Assembly (NCBI GenBank): GCA_947685225.1
Contig: CANTUV010000033.1
Coordinates: 51,189,001 to 51,253,000 of the forward strand
Length of the DNA stretch: 64,000 bases
Direction of reading: 5' to 3'
Source: Garcia nutans
Taxonomy: Eukaryota; Streptophyta; Magnoliopsida; Malpighiales; Euphorbiaceae
A model generated the notes under the pieces. The model was not told where the DNA came from. It saw only the letters and a list, made by a program, of their open reading frames with translations, and did not search any database. Positions 21,999 through 35,062 of this stretch are shown one piece after another (positions within the stretch are counted from its first letter, which is position 1; each line of letters opens with the position of its first letter). The position numbers were made by a program, and so were the translations under genes.

Positions 21999-22515
21999 GA
22001 GCCATTTTAAGATATTGCCATGGCATTTTCTTGCAAGCTTTTACCAAAACGTGGATGGCAGCAAAAATGAAAATTGCTGAGATGCTTACTACAAGAGAAG
22101 TTCTTTCTTAGTTAAGAGCAAACAATTACTCAAATGTGATGGTAGAATCGGATAGCTTGGAGGCTATTAAAGCTATCAAGTATAATATTTTATCTTTGTT
22201 TGAATTTAGTCTGCCAATTTCAGACTGTTTAAAAATTGGAGGGAGATTTATGGCATCTACCTTAGTTTGACTTACAGGCAAGCAAATAGAACTGCTCGCT
22301 TGTTAGCCAGGAGTGCTCTCATTTATGTTAGCCCTTATTCTTCGAGTGTAGCTTTAGAATTTATTTGTTCTATTATTTTTTTCAGAAGTGGTTTTTGAGA
22401 ATCATAGATTGCGTGTTGGGTTCGGGATTAGTTCTTGATTCTCATACCTTTTCTTGTTTTCTTATTGGTTTGTTTAATAATATGCTTTTATTCTAAAAAA
22501 ATAATAATAATCTGA

Positions 22516-23220
22516 TGTTGTGAAAGACTTTAAACAAAAAAAAAAGAAGAAAAGAATGATTAAAAAATCCAACAACATGATGCCAAAATTGCTATGAATA
22601 TTTGTCATTATATCGTTCATCAATATTCAATTATCATGTGTTGATTTCAGTCCAGGAACTTTCCATCCATTTCTCTCTCCTTTTTTTTTCATATATGGAA
22701 ACGTAATTCAATTGGAAACCTGGTTGGCGCCACCCTTATGCATGTTCTGGAAGCCAACTCTACATTTTTTTAATTCTTTATATTAAAGATTTTACTTTAT
22801 AATTTTCTACGCTTTACATGTCTGCATCAGATTGAATTCATTTTTCAAACAAATTTAAAAGTATATCAGAGCTATTCTGATATACCAATGAATTTTATAT
22901 TTAATTGTTATCAAAAGAGTGGAATTAAATTATAAAAATTAAAAAGTTTTCTATCACATATAATCTTATTAATTTAATTAGTTCAAAATCATCATAAAAC
23001 AGTAAAAATTATATATTCAAAAAGAATCGACAGTTACTAAGAAAAAAATTGTTTATTATTGCCACTGTCCTTAAAATTAAAGAGAAAAAGCCAATCCTTC
23101 TAGATTAGATAATTAATTAAATAATAAATAGTCATTTTTCTTGTGACAATATAGATAATTACGTTTGAGTACGTCCAAAAACCTCACCACTTGATCAGAA
23201 CCTTCCACATATTTGCAAAT
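22516..23220. other. Intergenic region, upstream of the Cys-rich peptide gene
   Basis: AT-rich sequence without recognisable genes. TATAATATAATATAAAATTATATATATAC at 23220-23250 could contain the TATA element of the gene at 23317. Confidence 0.45.
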
Positions 23221-23316
23221 ATAATATAATATAAAATTATATATATACATATATGTTTTATGTATTTATGTATAGATCTAAAACACCAGAACCACATGTT
23301 TATTGGACAGAAAAGC

Positions 23317-23686
23317 ATGGGTGTGCCCAAGTCTTCTCTGGTTTTCTTGCTGCTACTGACAGTCTCTTTATCCCAGAAATTTTCTTATTTTGCAGAAGCA
23401 AGAACTCTTTCTAATTTCCTAGCTGAACAAAGTAAGATCAATTTCTTGTTCTTGATTTTTTTTTCAACTCATGATAGTATTGAGATTGTTCTTTAATCTT
23501 TATTATTATTTTTGTTTTCTTTTACTAAGCCTGACTGTAAATATAAATAAAATTTCAGGCCATCCAAAGATTTTTGCAATTCTGGGAATTGTTTGCAAGT
23601 GTTGTGATGGCGACCAAGGTGAATGCACAACTTGGAAAAACGGTTCTTGCCACAGTCCCCAATGCCTTCCATGGAAGATAGGCTAG
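23317..23686 (+). CDS. Secreted cysteine-rich peptide, two exons
   Basis: Exon 1 (23317-23431) starts at the ATG giving MGVPKSSLVFLLLLTVSLSQ, a strong signal peptide, followed by FAEARTLSNFLAEQ. A GT-AG intron (23432-23558, GTAAGATC to TTTCAG) splits codon Ser. Exon 2 (23559-23686) gives SHPKIFAILGIVCKCCDG, then GECTTWKNGSCHSPQCLPW, ending KIG. The product is about 80 residues. The mature part carries six Cys in the order C-x-C-C-x5-7-C-x6-8-C-x4-C and a C-terminal CLPWK. It is probably exported to the apoplast and disulfide-bonded. I recognise a plant-wide type of small protein ending in C-x-PWK, but no function. It is not an EPF, defensin or LTP by Cys spacing. An upstream in-frame Met at 23260 would add a polar N-terminus before the signal peptide and is less likely. 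Confidence 0.72.
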
Positions 23687-26395
23687 TTATTGCAGCTTAG
23701 ATAAATCTTTTTTTATTTTTATTTTTGTGAATTGCGTATTTTGCAAAGCTTTTAGCTGTACATATCATCTACGATGAAATTGAAAATTTTGTCTATTTTA
23801 AATCTCGAGGAAATTAAATTAAATTAGATAACTAACTTACAAATTAACTTTTAATTTGTTTTCTCTAGTTATTTTTCTGCTAAAAAATATCTTGCACATA
23901 TACTTGAATTGGATCACTGATGGATTTATAGTGCTTGTACATAACCATATAGTTTTGCCATTTGTAATTTCATAGGAAGCTGAATTGAAAATGTTATTAC
24001 TTTTCAATTTTTAGATTTCATTGAATATTGAAAGAGGGGGTTTCATCAACAATCAAAACTCTAATCAATTAATTACTATTAGGTCGTTTTAAGCAAAAAT
24101 TATGTCATTAAAAGCAAATTAACTTTGTATGTATAGAATAAAATGATTATTATTATTGAAAATAGCATGATATTGCCAATTACCAAGAAACTTAATTGTG
24201 TTGACTGTTGTGTGATAAAGGGTAGTTATGCCAACCATTTTTGTAAGAGGCAAACCATCTAGAACAGCACGGTCAGAGATTGAATCTGGAACTTGCAAAA
24301 GTCTTATTCTCTAGTGATTTTGTTATTATTTGACCATGTATTTGTTCACCAACTGTTGCTCTTAATCTCAATAAACAAAAGAAATTAACCTTAGTTGAGC
24401 ACATATAATCTAAGAAGAAGTTGTTAATCTTAATTAAAAAAAAAAAGAAAGAAAATCTTAGTTAAGCGTGCACATGTATCCAGGAAAATATTATAATAAT
24501 ATTGGGAGGAAGATAGAAGAAAGCGTGCAATGGGCATTAGGAAAAATATGGTTTTAAGTAATAAAAATTGACGGAATTTTGGATGTCATCTAGCTACTGT
24601 TGTATGTTTGACATAGCAATTTTCCCAATAAGTTCGTTCACTACCTTTTTGACCAACAGTGGATAATTCCATTAAGCTAAAAACTAGATATAACTAGTCT
24701 TTGACGATTTGGGGGAAACCATAAAGACAACCAGAACACAAAAGCTCGACAATTTTCACCATAAGAAACCAAGCAATTGATCACATAAACATCTCCCGCA
24801 AACAAAAAATGCCAAAAAATAGTAAATAAAAATGTCTAAAAAACTAGCAGAAAAAACCACTAATAAATGCTTTTGCTGAAATAAAGGAACGCAGATAAAC
24901 AACGATAAGCAATTGTAACATTGTTTCAAATACTTAAGATATCAAAGAAAAGAAAATTGAGGATTGAATGAAGAGAATAATCCCCTTTTAGGACTTTGAA
25001 AAGGAAGGGTTTGGAGCAACAACATGGGTAGCCTGATTTAAGAAGGCAAAAACTAACACAAGTGATACAAATGAACAAAAGAGTGAAGATTGGATCACTT
25101 CTGACATATTTAGATAAATTTTACAGCGCCAAAAATAGTAACACTATGTAAAATACATAATTTGCTCCAAATTTATGTCAAACATAATATAAAACCAAAA
25201 GAGAGATCTTTATCTTCGAAAAAATTCCATACAACAAAAAGCAAGATAACTAGAGACAAGTTAATGACTAATTTAGGAGAGAAATAAAGAGAAGATGGAA
25301 GATTTAGAGCTATCATTAGCCAAAAGATTGGTAACAGCCTAAAATCTAGGACAGAAAATAGTAAAAAAGGCTATATAGAAAAATTGAAAAACTTCACAAG
25401 AAAGGGAGCTAAAAGGTATGATTTTTTTACTGTAAGTTTGTTCACTACTTCACTCTATAATATGACCACGGTTGTTTCATTTTTTTTTATAAATTTAATT
25501 TTATCCAAATTAAAATTGGAGATTTTTCTCCAAAATATTCTATCAAATCCATCTATCTGTCCAAGTTATTATCAAAATTCTTTGACGGTTTCTATTACAA
25601 AATTTAAGTGGCTGATCAATAGTCTAAAAACTTGTAATTTAATTTCAACATTTTAGGTCTATTCTGAACTTCTATATTATAGGAAATTAATTATATGTGG
25701 AGTTTGATTTACTTTTTTTTTTTTATTTTTAAATAGAGCATCAGAATCTGTATTGACCAAGAAATGCAGGAGCTTTTCTTTTAAATTTTTTTTGCTTGGA
25801 ACAGCATGAGTAAATCCAAGTGTTTATTCCCATTATCCTTTTTAGTCGGTATACCGAAGAAAGCCCAATAGATTTGATGCTTCGCTTTCTCTTAAATAAT
25901 TTGGGCCTAAATATCAGTTCAATTAGTTCAATTTTAAACCCAAGCCCGGATTTTATATATTTTTAAATATTGATTTTATTTATAAATATTTTAAAAAAAT
26001 AACAAAAGTATTTTCAAAAATTTCCAACCTCCTTCTTTCTCTTAAAATTGTTAAAAGCTTAAATTTTCAATTTCAAAAATTCACATTTTTAATTTACAAC
26101 AGTTAGTATTCCAAAAATATACACATAATATACAATTATATAATATATAATTTGCTAACAATATATATAGAGTATATTTTCGTTTAGATTTAAAAATATA
26201 TAATATTGAAACATGAAAACAAAAGAATGAAAATTTTCTAAAAATGATGAAATATTAAAAAAAAAAAAAGCCGTTGTGTAATTTCCTTTTAGCTGTAAGA
26301 TGTTGCTTCTCACATGAATTATGAATTTTATAAGGGATTTTACAAATACTCTAAAAATAAAAATATTTCAAAATTTTCACTTTTTCCTTTGAAAA
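23687..26395. other. Intergenic AT-rich region
   Basis: The 3' UTR of the Cys-rich peptide gene probably occupies the first 100-250 bp. The remainder has no recognised coding, RNA or repeat feature. The 90-codon open stretch at 25384-25656 is low-complexity and has no family resemblance. Confidence 0.5.
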
Positions 26396-27060
26396 TATTT
26401 AGTGTGTATTTACTTATAGAAAATAGTTTTTTTTATTTTCTATTTTCAGTTTTCTAAGAAAATTGGAGGATTTATTTTCTACAAAAATTTAGAAAATGTG
26501 TTTATTTAGAAAAAGTAGAAAAGTATTTTTTATTTTGGAAAATTAGAAAATATTTTTATTTAATAAAAATGAAAAATAATTTTCTATTTTAAAAAATTAA
26601 AAATATATTTATTTAAAGGAAATTAAAAATAATTTTTTTATGGAAAAATTATAAAAATAAGAAATCATTTCTCAAATTTTTAAAATTATTATATATATAA
26701 TTGATATTGAAATTTAATTATTTTATTTTTTGTGTGTTAGGCTGATTGATTTTTGAATTAGTATAATAGAATTAAATTATATTTTATATAATAAGATGAT
26801 TATGATGAGATATATATAGATGCACAGCAACACAAAGTCCTTTTGACGCCGATTTTAGCAGACCCCGTGTTTTCATTGGACAACACATAAAATATGTTTT
26901 CTATTTTCTTTTTAAATTTTAAAAAATAAAAAACTTATTTTCTATTTTTAATTCTAAAAAATTAGGCTATCTAAACACCATCTTTTGTTTTTTATTTTCC
27001 ACATAAAGTTTTTTTGGAAAGTAAGCTCAGTTTTCTATAATTGAACAAACTCTTACTTTT
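26396..27060. repeat. Possible AT-rich foldback/MITE-like element
   Basis: The left end reads TGTATTTACTTATAGAAAAT. The reverse complement of the right end reads TTGTTCAATTATAGAAAACT, an imperfect inverted match. Between them are many TTTTCTA/TAGAAAA words in both orientations and the less AT-rich piece GACGCCGATTTTAGCAGACC near 26845. This fits a non-autonomous element with degenerate inverted repeats, but the low complexity makes it uncertain. Confidence 0.3.
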
Positions 27061-30000
27061 TAATTTTTAATTTCTAAAATATTTCGTTAATATATTCTTA
27101 TTATATAAAAAGTTCATACTAATTTATTAATTTTCAAATTTAAGTATTTCACTTCTAGAGATATATATATATAATATGTATAAAATATTTGAAAAAAAGT
27201 TAAAAAAAATGGCATATATATACATAGTAATTATGATAATTATTCTCTTATAACATGAATTTTGAAAAGTAATAACAGGATTAATGTTTATATCAAGGGT
27301 CTTAAATTTTCAGGTTTACATATATATTTATAATTTATGATTTTAATACACTCAAAATTTTCTATTTTTTTTATTTTCCTCTTTTTATAAAATTGTTGTG
27401 ATGTATAGCAATTTATCGCGACAAATAAAATGAATTTAAATTGATAAGAACAATTACTTGAGGAAGCTTCAATAACAAAACTACAAAGCCTAACCACTAA
27501 AACACAAGTATATATTGAGATAAACATATATTAAGGGAAACAAAACATATAACAATTTGCAGTTCTCCCCTAAGTTAGGATTTTCTCTCTAAAGCCTCTC
27601 ATTTCTAAAGCTGGCCTTTTAATCTATTTTTAGATTTAGGGTTGTCATCACTCGAAAGATCAGCGACAATCTTAGATTTTTAGTTTTTTTTTTTTTCCTT
27701 TTTTTAGATCTATTAGTTTTTTTTTTGTATTTTATTAAATTTTTTTCTTTTGGATCTAACCCTTAATAGCCTGTTATTTTGTCACTCTTGATGAATTCTT
27801 GTATTTTAGAGGCTTTTTTCTAGTGGCAGAACATGAAATTAAAACAACATTCAGAAGTAAATCAATTATCCTTCAAATTTTCACAAGTAGTCCGTCCTTT
27901 CTATTCTTTCTTCCTCTGAATTTTTCTAGATCGGCATTTCATGATTTCGACTGATTTGTGGAGCTTTAGGCCTTCTCTTTTTCGCTCGCATTCTATGTCT
28001 TATGTGAGCTTTCTTTTTACTAATTTCAGGTTAGGTTTTATAGGTAGATTATTCCCTCACTTTTACGCATAATGCTTTCAGCGATAATTTGAGATTTATG
28101 CTATGTGATTTTATGTTGTTCTTGTGTGTTTGCCTAATTCATATTTGCAGGCCCCTCTTTATATATTTGGCCGATTTGTCCGAAGGTTTTTAAATTGTAC
28201 TTGCTTTCCAACACAGGCAAGTGGCTTAATTGACAGCACAAAATTCACGAGTTTGAGAGCCTAGCAAACGGAACTGTCGCATCATGATTACTATGTAGAC
28301 GCTTTGTCGTTTTTATGATTTTATTTTTTAAAGTTATCGAATGGAATTGAGTTTCTGTTTCCTAATTTTGTTTTTCCACATCACCTGCTGTTAATTGCCC
28401 ATATAGTTTCAAGTGTTATCATTTCATTCACACAATTTTTGGATAATGTTTTTCTTATTATAATGTTTTTTAAGACTTATGAAATTAATTGCTTAAAATT
28501 GGGATGAAGAACGAAAAAAGATTTATATACCAATTTAATTAAAGAATGAGCAAAATTATCGTTTGTTATATATAATATAGTTTTTTTTAGTCATCGGGAG
28601 GGTGAAATGAATATGTATGACATAACACACACAAATATATATGGTAGATGAGACGATAGCTCTTTCAATTTATAATTATTACTATATATCAGCAAAATCC
28701 TCATCATAATAAGAAAAAAGTAAGAAAAAAATTCTCACTGATTATATTGTTGAATTTCAGCTGGACGTCAACCACTATATAATTAAAAAATAATGAAAAT
28801 AATTAGCGTCAACCGCTATATAATTAAAAATAATGAAAATTATTAAGTAAATCTGACCTTATCAACATAATGTTAGTAATTATTTGATATTGAAAATCAT
28901 TTTTTTTTCATGTATCATTTCAGATATATATTATGAAAAGATACCTAAGAATTATTGTCATTTTTATAATTTATAAATTAAATATGTCATTCATTTTCAA
29001 AATAAGATAGATGTTGTGGTGGAATTTTCGTATTTAAGGACGACAAAAGTACCATTTCTTTTAGGGGATCTTCTCTGGACAGTGGACACGAACCAAAAAT
29101 AGCAATACAATAAGGGAAAAAATTTATATATGGATTTTTTTTTTCCAGTGCAGCAGTTTGAATTAAGGATTTATTTTATTTGGTTTTATTGGTAGAGTTT
29201 GCTATCCTAATTATTATTCGGTAAATACAGCAATAGTTTAAAATTATAATTATAATATTGAAAAATAAACTATTTAACTGTTAGTTTTTCATTAACATCT
29301 TTAAGTAAAATGTTTTATATTTAAATTATAAATTGAATAAAATTAATAAAAATTAAACTCAAGTATTTAATTGTTAATTTTTAAGCATTAATATTAATTT
29401 CTAATAAATAATTATTAATAAATCAGTAATCCCAATAATTGAGTTAAACATATTTTATTATAAATAAATTGGGTTATATTAGAAAAATAAAATGAAACCG
29501 TGTGAATATTAGAATATTAATTTTATAAATTAACATAAAAAATTAAAAATATAAAGATGATGAGGACATTGACGAAACACTAAAAAGATGAGAGGGAAGC
29601 GAGTTGAATTTATGGGACGGCGACACCCCATGTGGCTTAAAATTGGACACACGTACATCTTGCGGCGACCCACAGTGGCTAACCAACGACTGCACATTCC
29701 ACGTGGACCCCTTTGCCACTTGGTTTTTGTCAAAAAGTTTTTTTTAAGTAAAAATTTAATTTTTCTTTTGTTGGTTGATTTCTTAGACTCACCCAATAGA
29801 ATTAGCTTTTCCCATTTAAACTAAGTTAAAGGTAAATATGAAGGACTGTGATTTTAGATAAACAAATCTAAGTTTAAGCCACAATTATTAACTTCCTTAT
29901 CCAAAAATCTAATTCAATATTGTTATCTCAATCCAAACTTATCTAGTGTCGTGATTGTCTGCTTTACTTATCCAGTTGATAACACGTATGCATGTCTTCA

Positions 30001-30958
30001 TATCTCCATCAACTTATTATTATTATTTTATTACTATAAGTTTATAACCACATCTTTCTATTCTAATTTTTTACATTTTGTTTATCATATTTTGTTTTCA
30101 TATATCAATCAATATTAACCAAATATATGCGTTTGGCATCTCTAATATATAGATATCTTATTTTAAATTTTGACTTGTTTAATTCAGCAATAACCTCTCC
30201 TATATTTTTATTATAATTGTAAAATAACAATAAAATTATATATTATGTTTATTATATTGAAATTGAGAATTTATAACCTCATACTTAAGTTTTATTTAGA
30301 ATGTTTAAACAAATTGCGCATCATATTAAAATAAATTAAATTTAAATTTAATTAAAAATGTAGAAGGTATAAATATATCCATAAAATTTAGGTGAAGATA
30401 GAAGGTATACATTAATCTTTAAATAAAATTTAAATACAATTATACACATTTAACCACTTTTTAAGAGATAAAAACAAATGAATCTCTTGTTTGTTAATAA
30501 CAATTATGTGATTACGTTCTTCTCAGTTTGTTTCCTAAAGGGTGAAACAACAAAAATATATTTATAAATTTCACTTCTTACAAAATACATATACTAACTA
30601 ATGCAATTTCAAGAACGTAATTCCCAATTCCCAATCTCTCCAGTTCCAAAGTCGTTGCTTTATCAAAATTTGTACCAAAGTAAGAGGCAAAAACACCTAA
30701 AAAGGGTTCCATTTATTTTCCATATCACTTCTGCTGCCAGAGTTATATAATGTTGTATTATCTTCGCCTAAAGAGAAGCACAAAAGATCAATTTTGTTGA
30801 TTTTTATGGTTAATTATACCTAAATTTTGTTTTTAAGGGCTGATGTATATTTTTAAATAATTTTAAAAGGTATATTTATAAATTTATTCAATTAAAATTT
30901 GACAGAAATTATATTTAATTTTAAAAAGAAACTCAATTTCTTTTACTACATTAACTTT
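27061..30958. other. Long intergenic region
   Basis: No gene is recognised. Notable parts are: a less AT-rich stretch at about 27540-28330 with T-rich tracts that looks like untranslated sequence of an element or an extinct transcript; a 41-bp tandem duplication at 28766-28846; and a GC-richer island at 29580-29720 containing a CCACGTGG G-box, with no identifiable gene beside it. Confidence 0.45.
28766..28846. repeat. 41-bp tandem duplication
   Basis: Two adjacent units start CGTCAACCACTATATAATTA at 28766 and CGTCAACCGCTATATAATTA at 28807, each followed by AAAAATAATGAAAAT. They differ by a few bases. Non-coding. Confidence 0.8.
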
Positions 30959-30963
30959 TGTTC

Positions 30964-31196
30964 TGTTATAAATAAAAGAGAGAGAAGATAGATAGAGAAT
31001 GAGAAATTAGAGAAATCTTTTTATTATCAATTGTCTCTAATAAATTATCTATAATGAGGTATTTATAGTGGTATAAGTAGAATTTAGATGAGAAGAAATA
31101 TTACAATTAAATTATAATTTGAATAGAATAACACTAATCATAATCTTAATAGGATAAGATTAATCTAATAAGTAGTCATCCACATATTATTTAATA
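30964..31196 (-). repeat. 3' LTR of copia element 2
   Basis: This 233-bp direct repeat starts TGTTATAAATAAAAG and ends TATTATTTAATA. It matches 36468-36702 throughout, including TCTCTAATAAA, GGTATTTATAGT and AATCATAATCTTAATA. The adjoining CTTCTCCTTGG, read on the minus strand, is a purine-rich tract, as expected just inside a 3' LTR. Confidence 0.88.
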
Positions 31197-31330
31197 CTTC
31201 TCCTTGGATGACTACCCTTATGAATATGTTTCATTAAAATCTTACTAAGAAAAATTAAGTGGGATAAAAACTTAGCGAAGAAAAAAGAGTACAATATTTA
31301 TAAGTAACTTTTACTCAAAAATACAATTGA

Positions 31331-31790
31331 CTAAGACATATTTTTAACTGAACGCATACCAATATTGTGTACATATTTTTTAAAAATTGATATCGGTAAT
31401 GCCTTTGTAAATAAATCTGCTGGATTATCACTTGAACGAACTTTACAAATATCTATTTTTTCTTTCTTCATGGGCTCATGAGTATAAAAGAACTTTGGTG
31501 ATATATATTTAATTCTATCACCTTTTATGTAGCCTTCCTTGATTTGTAAAATACATATTGCATTATCTTTATATAACATTGTTGGTTGATTGCTTTCTAT
31601 AGGTAATCCACATATTCTTCTAATATGTTCAATTAAACTTCTCATCCATACACATTCATGACTAGCTTCATGAATAGCTAAAAACTCTGAATGATTTGAT
31701 GAAGTATCAGTAATTGTTTGCTTTACAGATCGCCATGAAATAACAGTATTATTACATATGAAGATATAACATGTTTGGGATCAAGCTTTA
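31331..31790 (-). pseudogene. copia 2 RNase H
   Basis: Read on the minus strand, the segment contains a SWRSVKQT-like start, SEFLAIHEASHECVW, then MRSLIEHIRRICGLP, YKDNAICILQIKEGYIKGDR and SSDNPADLFTKALP. This is the typical C-terminal RNase H of Ty1/copia pol. It stops at 31331-31333. Confidence 0.8.
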
Positions 31791-33120
31791 TGATGATCAG
31801 AAAGATATCCAGCATCAGCATATCCTGCCAATTCAAACTTTATTTCTTTCGAAAGAAATAAATTCATATCGGATGTGCCACGTAGGTAGCGTAGAACACG
31901 TTTCACTCAATTTCAATATCTTCTAGTAGGAGCTGAACTAAACTTTACAAGCAAGTTAACTGCAAAAATAATATCAGGTCTTGTATTGTTAGCAAGATAT
32001 AAAAGCGCCCCTATTGCACTGAGATAGGGTACTTCAGGATTAAGAATCTCTTCATTATCTTATCGAGGTCAAAAAGAGTCTTTTTACATCAAGAAAACGA
32101 ACAACCATTGAAATGTTTAATGGATAAGATTTATTCATATAAAATTATTTCAAGATTTTTTCAATATATGATTATTGATGGAGAAGAATTCCATTTGACA
32201 GATAATCAAATTGAAATTCAAGAGAAAATTTTATTTTTCTAAGATCCTTCGTTTCAAACTCATTTCTCAAATAGTCTGCAGTAATTGAGATCTCTTCTGG
32301 AGTTTTTACTATATTTAAATAATCAACATAAACGGTAACTATAGCAAATCTTAAATTTATCTTTTTGTTAAAAATACATGGACAAAGAGGATTATTTTCA
32401 TATCCATTATTTACTAAGTATTCACTGAGGCGATTGTACTATATTTGCTCATATTATTTTAGCTCATACAAGGATCTTTGGAGTTTAATAGAGTATATTT
32501 ATCTATATTTTGGATTATATGCTTCAGACATCTTAAATCCTTCTGAATTATATATATATATATCATTATTCAATGAACCATATAAGTAAGCTGTCACAAC
32601 ATCCATCAAATATATGTCAAGCCCTTCAGAGACTGTCAAACTGATTAAAAATCTAAAAGTAATAGCATCCATAACAGAAAAATGTCTCAACATAATCTAC
32701 CCAGGTCTTTGTGAGAATCCTTGTGCCACGAGTCGTGCCCTGTATCTCATAATTTCATTTAATTCATTTCTCTTATGGATAAATACTCATTTGTATCCAA
32801 TATGCTTGACATCTTCTGGTGTCAAAACTATTTGTCCAAATATTTACGCTTAGATATTGAATCTAGCTCAGGCTGAATAGCCTCTTTCCATTTTGGCTAA
32901 TCATTTTTATGTCGACATTCTTCAATATTTTTAGGCTCAGGCTCATCATCATTAATTATTTCATAAGCAACAGCATATGCAAATACATAATCAACATCAA
33001 TGTCATCTCTTTCCCACATATTTTTAGATTTTAATGAAATCTCATAATTTTTCGGTACCGAAATCACTTCTGGGTATGAAGTTATTAATCTATGCTAGTT
33101 TGGACCTCTTCATGAGTGTT
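31791..33120 (-). pseudogene. copia 2 reverse transcriptase, active site mutated
   Basis: Recognisable pieces are VSEGLDIYLMDVVTAYLYGS, NDIYIYNSEGFKMSEAY, the active-site segment VYVDYLNIVKTPEE near 32295-32340, and FETKDLRKIKFSLEFQFDYL. The second catalytic Asp of YVDD is Tyr (GAT to TAT). Several stops and frame changes are present. Confidence 0.82.
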
Positions 33121-33579
33121 ATTTTATAAAAATTTTAGTTCTCTTCTTTTTCAAAAATTAACATTTTTTGAACCAATTGGTCTATCACGCTTCATGCATG
33201 TATTAAATTCATTGGCTGTCATACTAATAGAATATCTTGCAGGGACAATTAATTGAGCAAGAGTATTAGCAGCTGAAATATGTGATTTATACACCTTCTG
33301 AGTGTCTGTAAAGATATTTGATAATTGATTTGTAACATTCTACAAATGAATTATTCTTTGGACTTCTAGTTCATATTGATTTGTGCGTGTATCAAAATTG
33401 AACAAAGTTGGTGTATTTCAACTAATCTCTTGTGCTTTCGGCCCTTTACTTTTATCTTCTCCTAATGGTGGGAAGACTGACTCATTAAATTGACAATCTA
33501 AAAATCTTGCTCTAAAAAGATCACTTGTTAAAGGTTCAAGTTATCTAATGATAGAAGGAGAATTAAAATCCACATAGAT

Positions 33580-34470
33580 ACCAAGACGATGTTGGGGACC
33601 CATTTTTATTCTTTGGGAAGGTGATATGGGGACATATACCGCACAACCAAAAATTCTAAGATGATATATATTTGGTTGTTGGTCAAATACAAGTTGTAAA
33701 GGTGAAAACTTATGATACGCAAATGGTCAAATATGAACTAAAGATGCAGCATGGACTATAGCATGTCCCCAAGCAGAGGCTGAAAGTTTTGATTTCATAA
33801 GTATAAGTCTAGCAATTATTTGCAAACGCTTTATAAAAGATTCAACTAATCCATTTTAAGTGTGAACATGCGCAACGGAATGTTCAACAATAATTCCTAT
33901 TAACATGCAATAATCGTAAAATATTTTTGAAGTGAATTCGCATGCATTATCCAGACGAACTGTCTTTATAGAATGATCAAGAAATATTAACCTTAACTTT
34001 ATAATTTGAGCAAAAAATTTAGCAAAAACAATATTACGTATTGACAATAGACAAATATGTGACCATCGAGTTGAAGCATTAATTAACGCCATATAATATT
34101 TAAATGGTCCACAAGATGGATGAATAGGATCACAAATATCTCCATGTATTTTTTGCAAAAATTCAGGAGACTCCAAATATAATTTAGATGGTGAGAGTCT
34201 TATAATTAATTTATCTTGAGCATAAGAAGCATAAAAGTAATAATCAGACAATTTTTTTTTTATTTTTCAATAGATATTCATTTGTATTTTCAACAATACG
34301 TTGCATCATATTTGAACTAAGATGGCCAAGAAGATTGTGCCAAAGTATAAAAATTTTAGAATCTGTGCACTTCTGATGCATATAATACATCTCAACCATC
34401 TTTATTTTTGTATAGTATAATCCAATTGATAAACTTAAAAATTTTTCTAATATGAACTTCTGGTTCAAAT
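33580..34470 (-). pseudogene. copia 2 integrase
   Basis: A pre-integrase motif LWHNLLGHLSSNMMQ (34244-34468) is followed by the core with GDICDPIHPSCGPFKYYMAL, HSIKTVRLDNACEFTS and HSVAHVHT-stop-NGLVESF. The three acidic residues D, D and E are recognisable. A CAA (Gln) codon appears as TAA just before NGLVESF, separating the Glu from the rest. Confidence 0.8.
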
Positions 34471-35062
34471 TAGTAGTAGTGATATATAAAAATTCAATAT
34501 CATCATCGTTCTTTATTTCAATATTATATCCATTGTGATGTATATCTTTAAAATTTAGTAGATTTCTTCGGGATCTACTATAATATAATGCATTATCAAT
34601 ATATAATTTTATTTCATTTGAGAATATAAGATGAACTCTTTCAGAACCGTCAATTACATTTGCAGTACCAGATATTATATTAACATTAATTTCAGCTAAT
34701 GTTAATTATAAAAAATATTTCTTATCTCTAAGAATTATGTGAGTTGTACCACTGTCAACAAAGCATATGTCGTCATCCATAATATCAAGTTTATTGTACT
34801 TTATCTAGTAAATAAAATAATTATATTAAAAAATAAAGTCTAGCCTTATTATAATTTTTTAGAAAGAAAAATATCATGACTTATAAAAGAAAAATAAAAA
34901 AAAATAACATAACTATGAAAAATATACTCTAATAATTAACAATTTCATCTCCTATCAAATGATTAATCTTGTCATTCTTGTCTTAAAAAAAATCAGAAAT
35001 ATCAAAATTAATATTTAAAGGATCCACATCATTACTAGCAAGGTCTATAACTTCATAAAAAT

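Larger units (their letters stand above)
18985..22515 (+). mobile_element. L1-type LINE, 5'-truncated, rearranged
   Basis: Translated across frameshifts and stops, the sequence follows the C-terminal half of a plant LINE ORF2. First come RT thumb/connection-like LWLPSLVRMNKKQIFSFLKE and RINNWQNKLFS. Then come LSLCDELQK/LNAF-type and FNLAMLGKQGW-type motifs at about 19250-19450, and WSDPWIPSAKNFMVSS at 19640-19680. The zinc-binding region (zf-RVT, CPFCSQIEIIHHVLFSC) is repeated four times. An RNase H (RVT_3) segment near 21660-22330 has CNVDAAMFKTHNQA, then VGAILRYCHGIFLQAFTKTW and VMVESDSLEAIKAI. It ends with an A-rich tail CTAAAAAAATAATAATAAT at about 22494-22515. The 5' part (endonuclease, RT palm) is absent, typical of truncated target-primed insertion. 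Many stops make it inactive. Confidence 0.88.

Noticed and set aside
29588..29824. Overlapping 78- and 88-codon ORFs on both strands
   Set aside because: No family is recognised. They reflect a local GC-richer island with few stops.
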